Positions 47,775 through 59,700 of a stretch of 64,000 nucleotides of DNA are shown piece after piece. The DNA lies in the NCBI RefSeq assembly GCF_001680005.1, contig NC_033566.1:1860001-1924000 (forward strand), in the 5' to 3' direction. The translations under genes and the position numbers were made by a program. Origin of the DNA: Plasmodium coatneyi. Its lineage: Eukaryota > Apicomplexa > Aconoidasida > Haemosporida > Plasmodiidae. The notes below the pieces were generated by a model. It was not told the origin of the DNA and searched no databases. It worked only from the letters and a program-made list of their open reading frames with translations. Each line of letters starts with the position of its first letter. Position 1 is the stretch's first letter.

Positions 47775-48436
47775 CATAGTACCCCCATCTCCTTTCCTTC
47801 CCCTTTTTCATGGAGGATCATTTTTATAACAAATATATATTATCATTTTTATAACAAAAATATATTATCATTTTAATAACAAATATATATTATCATTTTA
47901 ATAGCAAAATATATATTATCATTTTAATAATAATAAGTTTTTTCCTTCAATTCCCATATATTTTTTTTTTTTTTTTTTTGCCTGTTTCACAAAAGCTGTA
48001 ACTTAATGAAGTGGTTGGTATTATCAAAAAATTTTCTGCGCTTACCATTCTTAGCATTTGTGTTTTTAGGTATGTATGTATATATATATCTACATATATA
48101 TATATATATTAATCTTCCTATGTATATATATATATATATATAATTAGATTTGAGTTTAAAAAAAGGGTGCGTGTGCTTGTTCCTTTCCTTCCTTATATAT
48201 ATGTTAATATATGTATGATTCATTTTATGTTTTTTTGCCTTCCTTTTTAAAATTTGCATTATATTATGGAAAAAATATATTAACATACATATATAATGCA
48301 GTTTATATATATATGCGGAGAATACTCTATCCTCCCTTCCCTTCCTTTTTCTTTTTTGTTTATAATAATTTAACAATGATCAATTTTATTATTCCTTCAC
48401 CCTCCCTTTTTTTTTAAAAAAAAAACGAAGGGGAAC
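47413..48436. repeat. KIR I / KIR H spacer, AT-rich microsatellites
   Basis: No gene. 47700-47775 is a (TATATG/TATA)n tract. 47817-47930 repeats a unit of about 26 bp (ATATATTATCATTTTTATAACAAA) four to five times. 47960-47980 is polyT. 48070-48140 is again TATATA-rich. Open frames in this stretch are Tyr/Ile-rich microsatellite translations. Confidence 0.6.
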
Positions 48437-49923
48437 TTATCTAATATATGGGACAGAATATAATGTGCTGGAGTCTCCTACTGTAGAACCCATCGTTGTG
48501 GAATAATCTGTAGAAGAGTCGTCGTATCCTGAAAATGATGCGTTTAAGTCTTGTCTAACAAACCTTTTCTTTCTGCTTCTATTGTTGTTGTTGTTATTCC
48601 TTCCAAAGAAGGCGTTCTTTATCACAGGAGGTAGGATATTGTACTAAAGAAAGGAGAAGTGTAAAGGACGAAGTTGTAGGGTAGAAATATGCATTATATA
48701 TAGCATATATGTAAACATATATATGGACATATAAATGTACATATATATATACATACATATACTTACATATTTATACATATATACATATGTGTATACATAC
48801 ATATATAGACATATATATACCCGTATATATATACATATGTATATGTGTATATATGCACTATATATATAAATATCTATTATAATTTTTACTCACTTTATAT
48901 AGGAAAAATGCAGCCGCTGGTAATCCTATTAATCCAACAGCAGAGGAGACAGCAGCAGGGGCGACGCCACTTCCACCACCATCACCCTGTGGTAACTGAT
49001 GCGTTGACATTCGTTGCGTTAATTCAGGAAGTTGTGAAAGTTCCTGTGCGAAGCAATTAACCAGATTTGTTCCGTCCTCGTTCTCCTCGTCTGACTCAAG
49101 ACCAATTTTGTCTATTCCTTCACATGTAAGTTGTGATGGTTTTGGGATTTTATTATCCTTGATCTCCTTTACAATTTGATCATAATATGCATAACCGCTA
49201 TCTGGATTACTTGCTTTCACCGGTCCATACTTACCAGCAGCTTTGTCTAGGTATGTTTTATATGCTCCAGTACAATGAGTCGTGCAGGACTCTTCAGAAC
49301 CTTTCAGTTCCCTTATTATTGTTCTATAGTCATGATAGTAATCAAATACGGTTTTTCTTTGGTCGAAGAGATCTTTGCTAACATTATTGTGCATAGTGTT
49401 TTATTCACAGTGCTTGCCGCCGAAGCTTTTTAATTTTTGGCAGATTTCCTCCATAATACTCCTAAATTGACCAGATATATGCAAATTCTTACTTAATATA
49501 TCTCTTATCCAAAAATAAAAGAAGTCGCACACCCTCTCTGTGCATGCCACAATTTTTGTTTTCACTTTAGATAAAAGACACCATGTGTTCGCGATTTTTT
49601 CGGCATATGTACTAGCATCCGAAAGGACCTTTAATTTACCACCTAAAATACTCCCTATTCCTGTTGCCCAAGAACTGTCACACTCATACTGATTTTTGCC
49701 ATTATTCTTGAAATGGTTGTATATTCTTCTGGAAGGTAATTTATTCACATTAAAGGGATCCTATGAACATAATTAGCAGAATATGTATAAATGTGTACTC
49801 CTATTCCTGAACTTATTGTATTATGCTTAGGGTATTACATACTAAATATGCAGTTGTTCATATTGTGAACGAAGGAAAAAAGGAGGGAGGAGAAGAATGA
49901 ATCCTTACCGCTGTTTTTACCAT
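48437..49923 (-). pseudogene. KIR: KIR variant gene H with premature stop in the ectodomain
   Basis: Exons 49923-49909 (MVKTA, donor GTAAGG), 49760-48894 and 48643-48437, phase 0 throughout. The ectodomain begins DPFNVNKLPSRRIYNHFKNN with CDFFYFWIRDIL. An in-frame TAA at 49403-49401 follows GGKHCE; the frame then continues NTMHNNVSKDLFDQRKTVFD to the TM IGLPAAAFFLYK. The tail begins YNILPPVIKNAFFG and ends LYSVPYIR*. An acidic ESDEENEDGTNL segment is shared with KIR F. All splice sites and the rest of the frame are intact, so inactivation, if real, is recent. The stop falls at almost the same alignment position as in KIR G. Confidence 0.85.
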
Positions 49924-50967
49924 TTTTGTCCTTTTGGCTGTGTATATTTCTATTTGTTTAATGAATTTATGTTAAGAAATTATTCATATATATTTAGAGT
50001 AGAATGAATGTGAGAATTTCGTCCCTTTAACAAGGATTATAACACACAAAAAAAAAAGGGAGGAAAGTACATATGCTTGCCCAAAAATATTTTTTACCTT
50101 TTTCTTCCTTTACCAATAACGTGCACACATTTGTTCAAATTTCTTCTGATGGGGCGTTGTTAGAATGTATTTCACATATATATATACATATGTACATCGA
50201 AATCCTCACATGCACATAATTGAATTAAAAATAGGAACAAATATGCTAGAAGAAGGTAACAACATAAGCAGGAGAGAGAAACAGAAATAAAAAATTTTTT
50301 TAACACACAGTTCTCCCCCTTTTACATTCATTTATTTTATTCGAATGTACATGTTAACACAGAACACTATATATATATTTTTTGGATGTATGCTCTCCTA
50401 TCTTATGTATACGCGAATATATAGTGCTTACGCATATGTAGTGCTTATGTATATATAGTGGGATGCAGTTCTTTCCACTTTTTAAGGGGAAAATTTCATA
50501 TTTATATTAATCATCCATGCTTTTTTTTTCTGCGAAGGATAAAATTATTAAAAACTGCTACTATGTACATGCGAAGTATGCAATTTATATGTATGTGGAG
50601 CATTTATGCCTTCCTTCAACATATATACATTAATCAATATTTTTATGGGGAATTGTGAAAATACATAGGAGAACTGTAAAAAAGATATAATGCAGAAAAT
50701 TACATTAATTATATGTTAATAGGAAAAATATATGCATACTATCCATAGTGCTGTTCTTTGGTGATACACGCACCGCTTTTTCTTTTTCTCATTTCTATGA
50801 TTGGTTAACAGCAGTAATTTTTCCCTTCCCCTTACTCCAACCTTTTGACAAATATGTTATAAATAATTTATGCATATTCATAAATGTGCACATATTATAT
50901 TATGTATACCATTTTGAGATACCCACTTATGGAGTTATTCACCTCTCTATAGGGATGATGATCATCA
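49924..50967. other. KIR H upstream region
   Basis: No gene is supported. AT-rich DNA with short TATA runs, a (TATAGTGCTTA)-like repeat at about 50415-50460, and general similarity to other KIR upstream regions. 50940-50967 (GATGATGATCATCATCATC) is the start of the KIR J 3' flank and matches the ATCATC-rich flanks of KIR B and KIR I. Confidence 0.45.
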
Positions 50968-52613
50968 TCATCTGGAAGATGATGAAGCAGTTGTGGTGGT
51001 TGTGGTGTATGGAATAGAATATTCGGACGAATATTCCGTTGTTGAAATATCGTCGTCGTCGTCTTCTGATAAGTTGTTCAAATCATGTCTGAAAATTGAT
51101 CTTTTTCTTCTGCTTCTTCCATTTCCAGAGTGGTTATTCCCCTTAAGGAAGAAGAGGTGTGATTTATACTTGTAAAAAAAGTATGCCAATGCTGGTAATG
51201 CTACGGTGGCCAATGCACCTGATACAGCAGCAGGAACGATTCTGCTTGCAGCATCAGATTCTTCACCATCCTCCTTTCTATGACTACCACCACCGTCACT
51301 CCCTCCTTTTCCTTCTCCACCAGAGACACCATCCACTAAATCGGCATCACTAAAAGAACCACTACTACCAGCTTGATTTGGATTGGGATTTGGTTTGAGT
51401 TTGGGTGGTGGTGGTGGATCGTCATTTCCACCTAAAAAGAAAAAAATAGGAAAAATAATTTCAATATAATATTTTCTTTTTCTTTTTTTTTTTTTTTATA
51501 CACCCTTCGGGTGTACTCCCCCCAAACGGGGAACATACACTCCCCATTCTTTCACTTCCTTCACCTTCTCCCTTCCACCACCCAACACCACCTTCCCTCC
51601 ACCTAACAAAATTCCTTCCAGCAACCACCCCTAACAAAACTCCTTCCACCAACCACCTAACAACCTTCCTTCCACCACCCTAACAACCCATCCTTCTACC
51701 CAGCCACCTAACAGCCTTCCTACCACCACACCATCATAAAGCAATGTAGCACCATAAATAAATGTACCACTTACCATCGACGACGGCGTCGCCAAGGTCG
51801 AAGTCATCTCCAGCAGATGGTTTCTTGGGAGTGCAGGTTAATTTTGATAGTTTGTCCTGATTTGTGCAGTAATCCTCTCCTTTCTCTTTAAACCACTTAC
51901 AATATGGATCACTCGTAGCATTATTCTCACTCTGGCAGTGTTGTGTGATAGGAGAACATGCTCCTTTTAGCTTTTCTAAATGTTCGTGATATGCCTGAGT
52001 ACAAGATTTCTGCGCTAAACTTGAATATGACTCAATAAGTAGGTAGTCCCTATAATAATCATACATTGGTTTTCTTTCGTCGAAGGTGTTTTTATCAATA
52101 TTATGGTATAGGTTAGTGCATATATTCACAATACTTGAATTTTTCAGTACACGGTAAATGTCACTCATGATGGTTGAAAAGGAACCGGGGACTCTTGCGT
52201 TCGTCGATACTGTACCCCCTATCCAATAATATAGGTCATAACAGATTTCGTCATCGGACTTCGTGGCCTTCGCTGATTCCTGTACATGACATGAAGCCCT
52301 TGCAATATTTTCTGCATAGTCTCCTCTCCTAAGGTAAACTTTTATTTGATCCTTAGCTTCTTCTACTTTATTTTCCATATTACAATTGTCGGAGATTTTT
52401 TTGTTCAATAACTCCCCGTATAAATATTTCCTTGAAGGGAATAATTCCAAATGCTTCTCCTATAAAGGGTAATTAAGGCAACATACATATGTGTATTACT
52501 ACACATTCCATATTATTCCTTATTATATTATACGTAGGGTATTATATGTACAGACGGCTTAAATCTATTTTGAGTAAGGAAATAAATGTAATTACCGTTA
52601 CCCCTCCTGTCAT
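50968..52613 (-). CDS. KIR: KIR variant protein J with long host-CD99-like segment
   Basis: Exons 52613-52596 (MTGGVT, donor GTAATT), 52459-51775 and 51431-50968; about 388 aa. Exon 2 is a typical KIR ectodomain (EKHLELFPSRKYLYGEL; CYDLYYWIGGTV; TFDERKPMYDYYRDY). It ends with PKKPSAGDDFDLGDAVVDG, the last Gly codon split by a phase 1 intron. Exon 3 resumes GNDDPPPPPKLKPNPNPN, then GSFSDADLVDG, VSGGEGKGGSDGGGSHRKE and acidic residues, then the TM (AAVSGALATVALPALAYFFYK) and, with no intron, the KIR tail ending SIPYTTTTTTASSSSR*. Residues about 217-301 follow primate CD99 in order and spacing. The usual KIR intron between TM and tail is missing; TACAAG TATAAA is the fused junction. The 343 bp intron holds the AACAACCTTCCTTCCACC repeat. 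Confidence 0.95.
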
Positions 52614-54290
52614 CGTGTATACACATTCCTTCTATGTATATGTAATGTAAATTTTATGTTAGAACTTCTTTACACATGTGCTCACACATTTATCGAAATA
52701 AAGGAAAATGTGAAAATACTGTTTGCTCCATTATTATAAATATTAAACATACACCAAACTCCTATTCTTTTCCCTTATATATATATACTGCACAGTTCCT
52801 TGAACAATGATAACATATTATGCTCATATATATTCAATCACCACATATTTGTATAATTAAGGGTAAAAATGTAGGAATAAATAAGCAGGAAATAACATGA
52901 AATAAAGTAGAGGAAAAGAAAAATGGAACTCACAATTTTCTGTATATTCCTTGTTTATGCATGCTCCATATGGTTCGATTATGCGTGATTATTGAGAACA
53001 TTATGTTACTACTTACACGCCTTAGCTTCTACATATACATATAATAATGTGAATGCACCCTTCCCCTCTTTGGATAAAAAGAATTTTCATATATATATAT
53101 ATATATATATGTGTATGTAGGTACATTGCTTATTTTATGTTTTATTGTTGTTTTGTTTAGAGGAAGGGGAGATTGCCCATTAAAAAATTGATCACACATA
53201 TATAGTATAGTTCATGCATATGCATAGTACACTCTTCCCCCCTTTTTTAAATGTGTATATCAATTTATACTCATTGAAGTGGCGTTATTTCATGAGCAAG
53301 ATACAGACAAAAATTTTCAACAGAGAGAATTGTATTATGCTTAGAACAAAAGTACAATATGCATTCTTGTAAGAACACTCCGTAGTATAGTTACTCCCTT
53401 ATTCGTATAATCATTCAATAATAATAATTTTCTTTTCATTCTATTCCTTTTTTTTTTTTTTATTCTTTTCCTTTCTGATTAGTACACTTTAAATAACTCC
53501 CTTACATAAAATATAAAGTGTATTACCTAAGCTGTTCCTTCTCTCTCTTCTTTTTAATGTAGATTATGTTTTACATATATATTCATGTTACGTTATTGTT
53601 CTTTCTTTTTTCTCTATTTTTTTAATTGTTTTTTTTTTTTTTTTATTCTTTTTTCATTTCATTATGGGCCAAAAAAAACTTTTCCTTCCATGTTCTATAT
53701 ATATTGTTACTTACTATATTATTATAGCCTTTCTTTCTGTTTATAGAACTTTTTTACGATTTCCCCCCTTTAACATATAAATTCTGCCGGCTCCTTCCTG
53801 TGCGTGCTTAAATATTAATTTTGTTCCAATAAAATGATTCATATGCACAGTTTATATATATATGCAGAAATAGGATTATAATATTACAACATATTTTAGT
53901 TTGCTTCCCTCCTTCATATTTGTTTTGAATATTTAACAGACGTAGTAATCATTCCTTAAAGGAAGGAAGAAGTGTAGATTCATTGTTGTTCCGCATTGCT
54001 CCCCTCTTATATTCATATCGTTTCTTCTTTTCTACAGAGGACATAATATATATTGTGCATTCCGCCCTTAATAGAACTATACAGGTGCGGCCAATAGTTA
54101 CCCTTCTAAAATCAAATATATAGAAAAGAATAAAGAAATATTTAAGTGTACGAAAAAAAAGTTGAGTTCTATTCTTCGTATAATATAGGGGAACCTTACA
54201 ACTTTTAAGAATGTCCCCAATATGTTACTCTTTCCTTTCACCTTCTAACCTCCACTTCATTATTTTACTATTCCCTTAATATATTATACA
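52614..54290. other. KIR J upstream region
   Basis: No gene. 52614-53300 is KIR-type upstream DNA, with the block TTGATCACACATATATAGTA and GTTCATGCATATGCATAGTA at about 53188 that parallels 41219 upstream of KIR F. The rest is AT-rich with polyT runs at 53449-53461 and 53629-53644. Confidence 0.45.
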
Positions 54291-54299
54291 CATAAAATT

Positions 54300-54780
54300 G
54301 TTACTAATATGTGCATATACACAAACAAACACACACAACAAACAACAACAACAAACACAACAAACACTCCACTAAGTAAACTACAATTAGTGAACTACAC
54401 TAAGTGTAAACTGCACTAAGAGTAAACTGCACTAAGTGTAAACTGCACTAAGTGTAAACTGCACTAAGTGTAAACTGCACAGTTTGACTCCCCTAAGTGT
54501 GACAACAAACAAACAAATTAACAACCCCTCACTAAGTGTGACACAAACACTCCACACTAAGTGTAACCACTGCACATTTTGACTCCACTAAGTGTGTGAC
54601 AAACAAACTAACATTCCCTACCATCCTCCACTAAGTGTAACAACAAACACTCCCTCACTAAGTGGGACAAACTCTTCACTAAATATAACCTTCCGCTAAG
54701 TGTGACAAACAAAAAAACAAACACATACTCCCTCCCTTATTAAGTGACAAACACAACTGTACCATTATTAAGTGTACGTT
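54300..54780. repeat. ACTAAGTGTAAACTGC (16 bp) minisatellite
   Basis: Starts with an (ACAACAAACA)n tract (54318-54366), followed by CACTAAGTGTAAACTG units of 16 bp: about five close copies at 54395-54482 and degenerate CACTAAGTGTGACAAAC units out to about 54775. No coding potential. It lies in the spacer between KIR J and SICAvar 3. Confidence 0.75.
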
Positions 54781-56706
54781 AAAAGGATTCTCCCAGTGTT
54801 TGACGTGATTTGACGAGGCAGGCCGCTCCAAATGGAACCCCCCTCATATAGGCATTATAAGCAAATATTATCTGTTTTACTTGCGTCCCCCCGAAGAAGC
54901 ATCCTTTCTGGGGAGTATCCCCTACATACCCCACAATTCTCCCTCTGCTTGTGTTAATTAACTGTGGAGAAAGGGGTGGAAAAACTACTAAGCACTGATT
55001 TTCATATATGCCCTGCCTTATTCGGGTAGTGCATGTTCAGTTAGCAGAGGACATTTTCCAATGGTAAATGGAACATTGAACATTGTTACTTCTAACGGTC
55101 CGCGATAACGTTTTCCCTTTGGGGGGACACTTTCTACATAGAACAGTTTTTTCTTTTTCTCATAAAGATTAAATTCCCCTAAGGGGGAAGGAATAATATA
55201 TATGTGGAGGGAGAGTGTTTATTATATTATGGGGGACGGGGTATGCGTGTGATCTATAATGCACATAATTAAGCAGATATAAAATACCATTACCCTGCAA
55301 GTTCCATACTTCCCTTTTCTCATTTGGTAGTACAGAACAAAATATAGAACAAATATGAAACAAAATGTTAAACACTCCGATTGGTATGATGACAATTGTG
55401 CGTATAAAATTTTAGCCTTATAAGGTTATTTTAGCAATTCTATTACAAGCGAATTCGGCTATTCACAAATCTTCCCTTTCAGAAAATTTTCCATAGGAAT
55501 AATTCTCCTTCTTGGCCCTATTTATTAATGATTCATACGTGTTATAATTATTATTTGACCATTCTCCTTATATTTTGCATAAAAGGAAAAATAATTGAAT
55601 AGGAGATAAGAAAAGGAAAAGGAAAAAAAGGAGAATTAGCGCTAAACATAATTTATGTAGAAAGAATAAGGTATATGCAACATATGTGAATAAATATTAA
55701 AAAACAGCAAGAGGGGAACGTTTTGTTGTTCCCCTTTTTTTAAAAAATTTACATTTATTGGAAAAAATGTACATTTTAGGGATATATATACACGGTAGGG
55801 AGAGAGAGAAAAAAAAAACGTATATCCTCAACAGCGGTGTTATACATATACATACATAAATTCCAATTGAGCAAATTCACATATTGAGCAAAAAAAAAAA
55901 ATTGTTCCCTTATTGCAGATGAAATATTTCCCATATTGCGAGTGAATTTTTTCCGATTGCACGTGAACTTTTCACATTGCGGATGAAATTTTTCATATTG
56001 CAGGTGAAATTTCCATTACGGCGACACTTTTGTTCCCTCCTGGTCGGTGCATGAGCATTCTTCTCTCTCCTGTTGTTCGCAATTTATTAACAAGGTGTTG
56101 TTCGTAATTTTAATGGAAAAATTGTAGATTTAACAATTCTAGCGTGCGTAACATTTTTTTCCTGGCAATAAAATGTTCTTAGTGATTTTTTTCTTTTTTT
56201 CGGTAAATTTTTTTGGGTTAATATTTTCCTGTGAAAAGTTTTTTTACATTACTTCGAAGCAACTTCCATGTTGAAGGGGCACCTTCCACATGAGGACATT
56301 GCGTTAAAGCTATGTGTAAAAGTTGCATAAAAAAACAGAATAAAAAAAAAAGAAGCGAGGAAAAAGAATGAAATAATGTAACGAAAAAAAATATGAAGAA
56401 ATATGCATAATGATGTTCTTTTAAAAAATGAATAAAGATAAAGGAAGGAAAGAAGGAAGGAAAGAAGGAAAGAAGGAAGGAAAGAAGGAAGGAAAGAAGG
56501 AAAGAAGGAAGGAAAGAAGGAAAGAAGGAAAGAAGGAAAAAGGACCTCTCTATATGTGCTTGGAAGGAAAATCAGTCAATCATTAAAGGGTGTGCATGTG
56601 TGTTAATATGCATGCAGATGTAGATGGAAAAGAATGTGTAGCATGTAATATCTGGTGAAATAGTACTTTCTACTAGTGCAAAAAAAATATATGAAATGAA
56701 AGCAAA
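54781..56706. promoter_or_regulatory. SICAvar 3 upstream region
   Basis: No gene is supported. 55905-56025 has about five degenerate copies of a 25-28 bp unit (CATATTGCGAGTGAAATTTTT-like). 56434-56540 is an (AAGAAGGAAGGA)n tract about 170 bp 5' of the ATG. Upstream role is inferred from position only. Confidence 0.45.
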
Positions 56707-59700
56707 ATGGAATCAATCAGGGACTTCCATAATTTGAAAAATGAATGGATTCAGGCAGGGGGAGTAGGAAATGAGAAGACGGAGGTAAAATGCTATATTA
56801 AGGAATATATGTAAAATTATAGTCTAAGCATAAATGTAAAAATAAATCTGCTATACAGTGGTGAAATGTATGTTCTGTGCGAACCTTGCATATAAATGTA
56901 TTCCTTTCATTTGCAGGGGAAACTGTTGAAAATGATAGAAGGATGGATCAGTGTAATGAATGGCGAAATCGAAGACGGTGATAGGGAAATTGGGAAACAG
57001 GGGTGTCAGGATATTAAAATAAATGGGGTTGACGCAACCGACGAGGAAAAAGCATGGTGCACACTCATTGTGGCAGAATTATGGAAAATAAAAAAAAAGA
57101 TGAATAATGACCGAAGTAGTAATCCTGTGAATGCGGAAATAGCGGAATACGTTGAGTGCGCTATAAGAAAAGTATGGTTCTATCTATATAAGAAAATGTA
57201 CTGCAAGGCTTAGGAAGTTATGAAAGAGGCTTTCGGTGTATGGGACCTATTTTGCCAAGGAGTATCCCAGGATGGGGAGAAATGTAATAAATGTGAATAT
57301 GGAAAAATTAAGCTTGTGCACGTGGGAGGTGGATGTATTTATGCTCTAATAGCAAATAAGATGAATGAAGGTGGCGGGATATTAGGGAAAATGTATAACA
57401 AAAGACCAAGAGGTCCATGTCCAAAGGAGAAAATTCCTAGAGAACCACAACAAACAGCACATAAAACAATGAGCGCAGGGCAGTTTCATTTCATCGCCAA
57501 TTTAATAACAAAATGGGTAATGGAAAGGGGTCCGTCGGGATTGAACAGCTTTGAGGTAATAATATATTATATACAATAAAAGAGTAGTAGGATGTTAATA
57601 TAAAAATAATGTTTTGAGGAGGAGTTTATAGTATACTTTAGGCCTGACAAATGTATACATGTATATCCATGGCAATTTACCATTGTAGGATCAAATATGG
57701 GATGATTTGGATAAATTATTTAAGGACATGATGAGAAATATAGAGGAGGATACGGAAGAAGAAAAATTATTCTGTGCTATTACGGACGAGGACGATAAGG
57801 AATTATTGAAAGGGGACGATAAAAGTAAAGAACTGTGCAAAATATTGGTCAGAATGTTTAACTGGATAAATGGGTTAGAGGAAGAATGGACTAACGAGAA
57901 AGGGTGGCATTGGAAAAAGAAAGAAATAAAAAATAATGAAGAGGAGGGTCTGCAGGCTTATCTTAGATGTCTGGTAGGAAGAGTGACTATGATGAGAATG
58001 TTAGGAACACACTGTAAGTTAGACAAAGTAGCAGGACTCGTTAAGGAAGCTGCACAAGCTATGAGGGAAATGCACGGAGTTGAGGATAGGAGTGAAATAT
58101 GTCAGGAAGTAGATAATGAAAGTGTAAGATTAGGAGGAAGGTTAATATGGGGGCAGGTTGGTCAGTGGGTAGACAAATATAGTGCACAGAAGAACGGTGG
58201 TTTTCGAGCTGTAAATGAAAGAGACAGTGCTCTGCACAGAGTGAAGGGTGCAGGAACAAATTGTTCTAAGGGGGAAAAGAAGAAGGGAAAGGGTAGTTCA
58301 AATACTTTAGAATTATTAGGAGTGAAGGGTAGGGGAAAGGAACCAGACATAAGAGAAGATACTGAAAGTTGGGGAAAGGAAGCTATGGAGGAAGTATTAA
58401 AGAAAGCGAAGGATGCAGGGGGAGTTGATACACTTAAGAGTATGATGGGAAGTCTGAATGAAGAGTTAGGACAGAAATATAAGAAGTCCCAAGAGAAAGC
58501 TGAGAGTAAAGGGCAAACTGACAGTGGACAGTCCCGTGGCAGAGCCGAAGATACTGCGAAGGAAGAACTTCCACCCTTAGGTCCACCCCCCGTCTCCGTC
58601 TCCGTCTCCGTCTCCGACAGGATCAGAGAGAATGGAGGAGGGGTAGTGGGGGGAGCATCATCTTCAGGTGGCTCATCTTCTAGTGGTGGGAGCAGAGCAC
58701 CGGAAGGAACAGCACCTGGTAGACAGGATATTGTTGCTGAGGAAAAGAAGAAACCATCAACACCTATACCAGAGAAACCAGGATCTGCAGGGCAGGCAGA
58801 AGTGAAGACAGAGAAATCTACAGAAAAGGATCCAGAGAAAAATACAGATGCAATTCCTACTCGGGCAGAAGCAGGTAAGTCTAAGGATATAAAATGCGAG
58901 GAGGATGGAGCGAATGGTAGTATAAATATTGATGCTGCTGAGGCATGTCTCCCACCTCTTGATGGTCTTGACGATGATCTGCCACCAACAGATCTATCCA
59001 CTCCTCTTCCTGATGAAGACCAGGAAGCTACTGCAGCCACTGGCCCCTTTTCTGCTCCAGGCAGTGGTCGGGCCATTATTGATGTTGCAAATATTGTCCA
59101 AAGTGCTGTTCCTGAACTTACTGTTCCTACAGGTACTACGGTCAATGGAGCTACACAAACTCCAGATGTCTCTCTTCCTGCAGGTCAACCCGATGGTTCC
59201 AATGATCTACCACCACAATCAGCTGTAGTGACACCATCAGTACATGGTCCAACGGGGACTGGAGGACACAGTTCAAAAGATCCTATACTAAAGCCGATGG
59301 AAGCCAAGGGTCACCCTCTTCCTGTCCCACTTACTCACAAAATGGAAAGCCCCGTCCTTCCTTACCTTCCTACAATTCCTACCACCATTGGAATCATCAC
59401 CATGACTTACCTACTATGGAAGGTAAGAAAAGAAAGAAAAGACAGAAAAGAAAAAACAAAAAAAAGAAAAGAAAGTAAAGAAAGAAGGAAAAAAGAAAAG
59501 AAGGAAGGAAAAAAAGGACAAAGAAAAAAAAGAAAAAAAAGAAAAAAAGGAGGTCTTAGGAAGGGGTGATCAACCCTTCCGACCTCCTTACCCCATACCT
59601 TCCTACCATTCCTGTGTTCCTTGGTATTTCTACTATGACCTACTTACTTTGAAAGTTAAGAAAATAAGAAGGAAGAGATGAAATAAGAAAAGAAAAAAAA

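Noticed and set aside
58162..59145. 327-codon open frame on the minus strand
   Set aside because: It lies opposite the SICAvar 3 hinge exon and is a Ser/Pro/Ala-rich mirror of it; no family motif or splice context.
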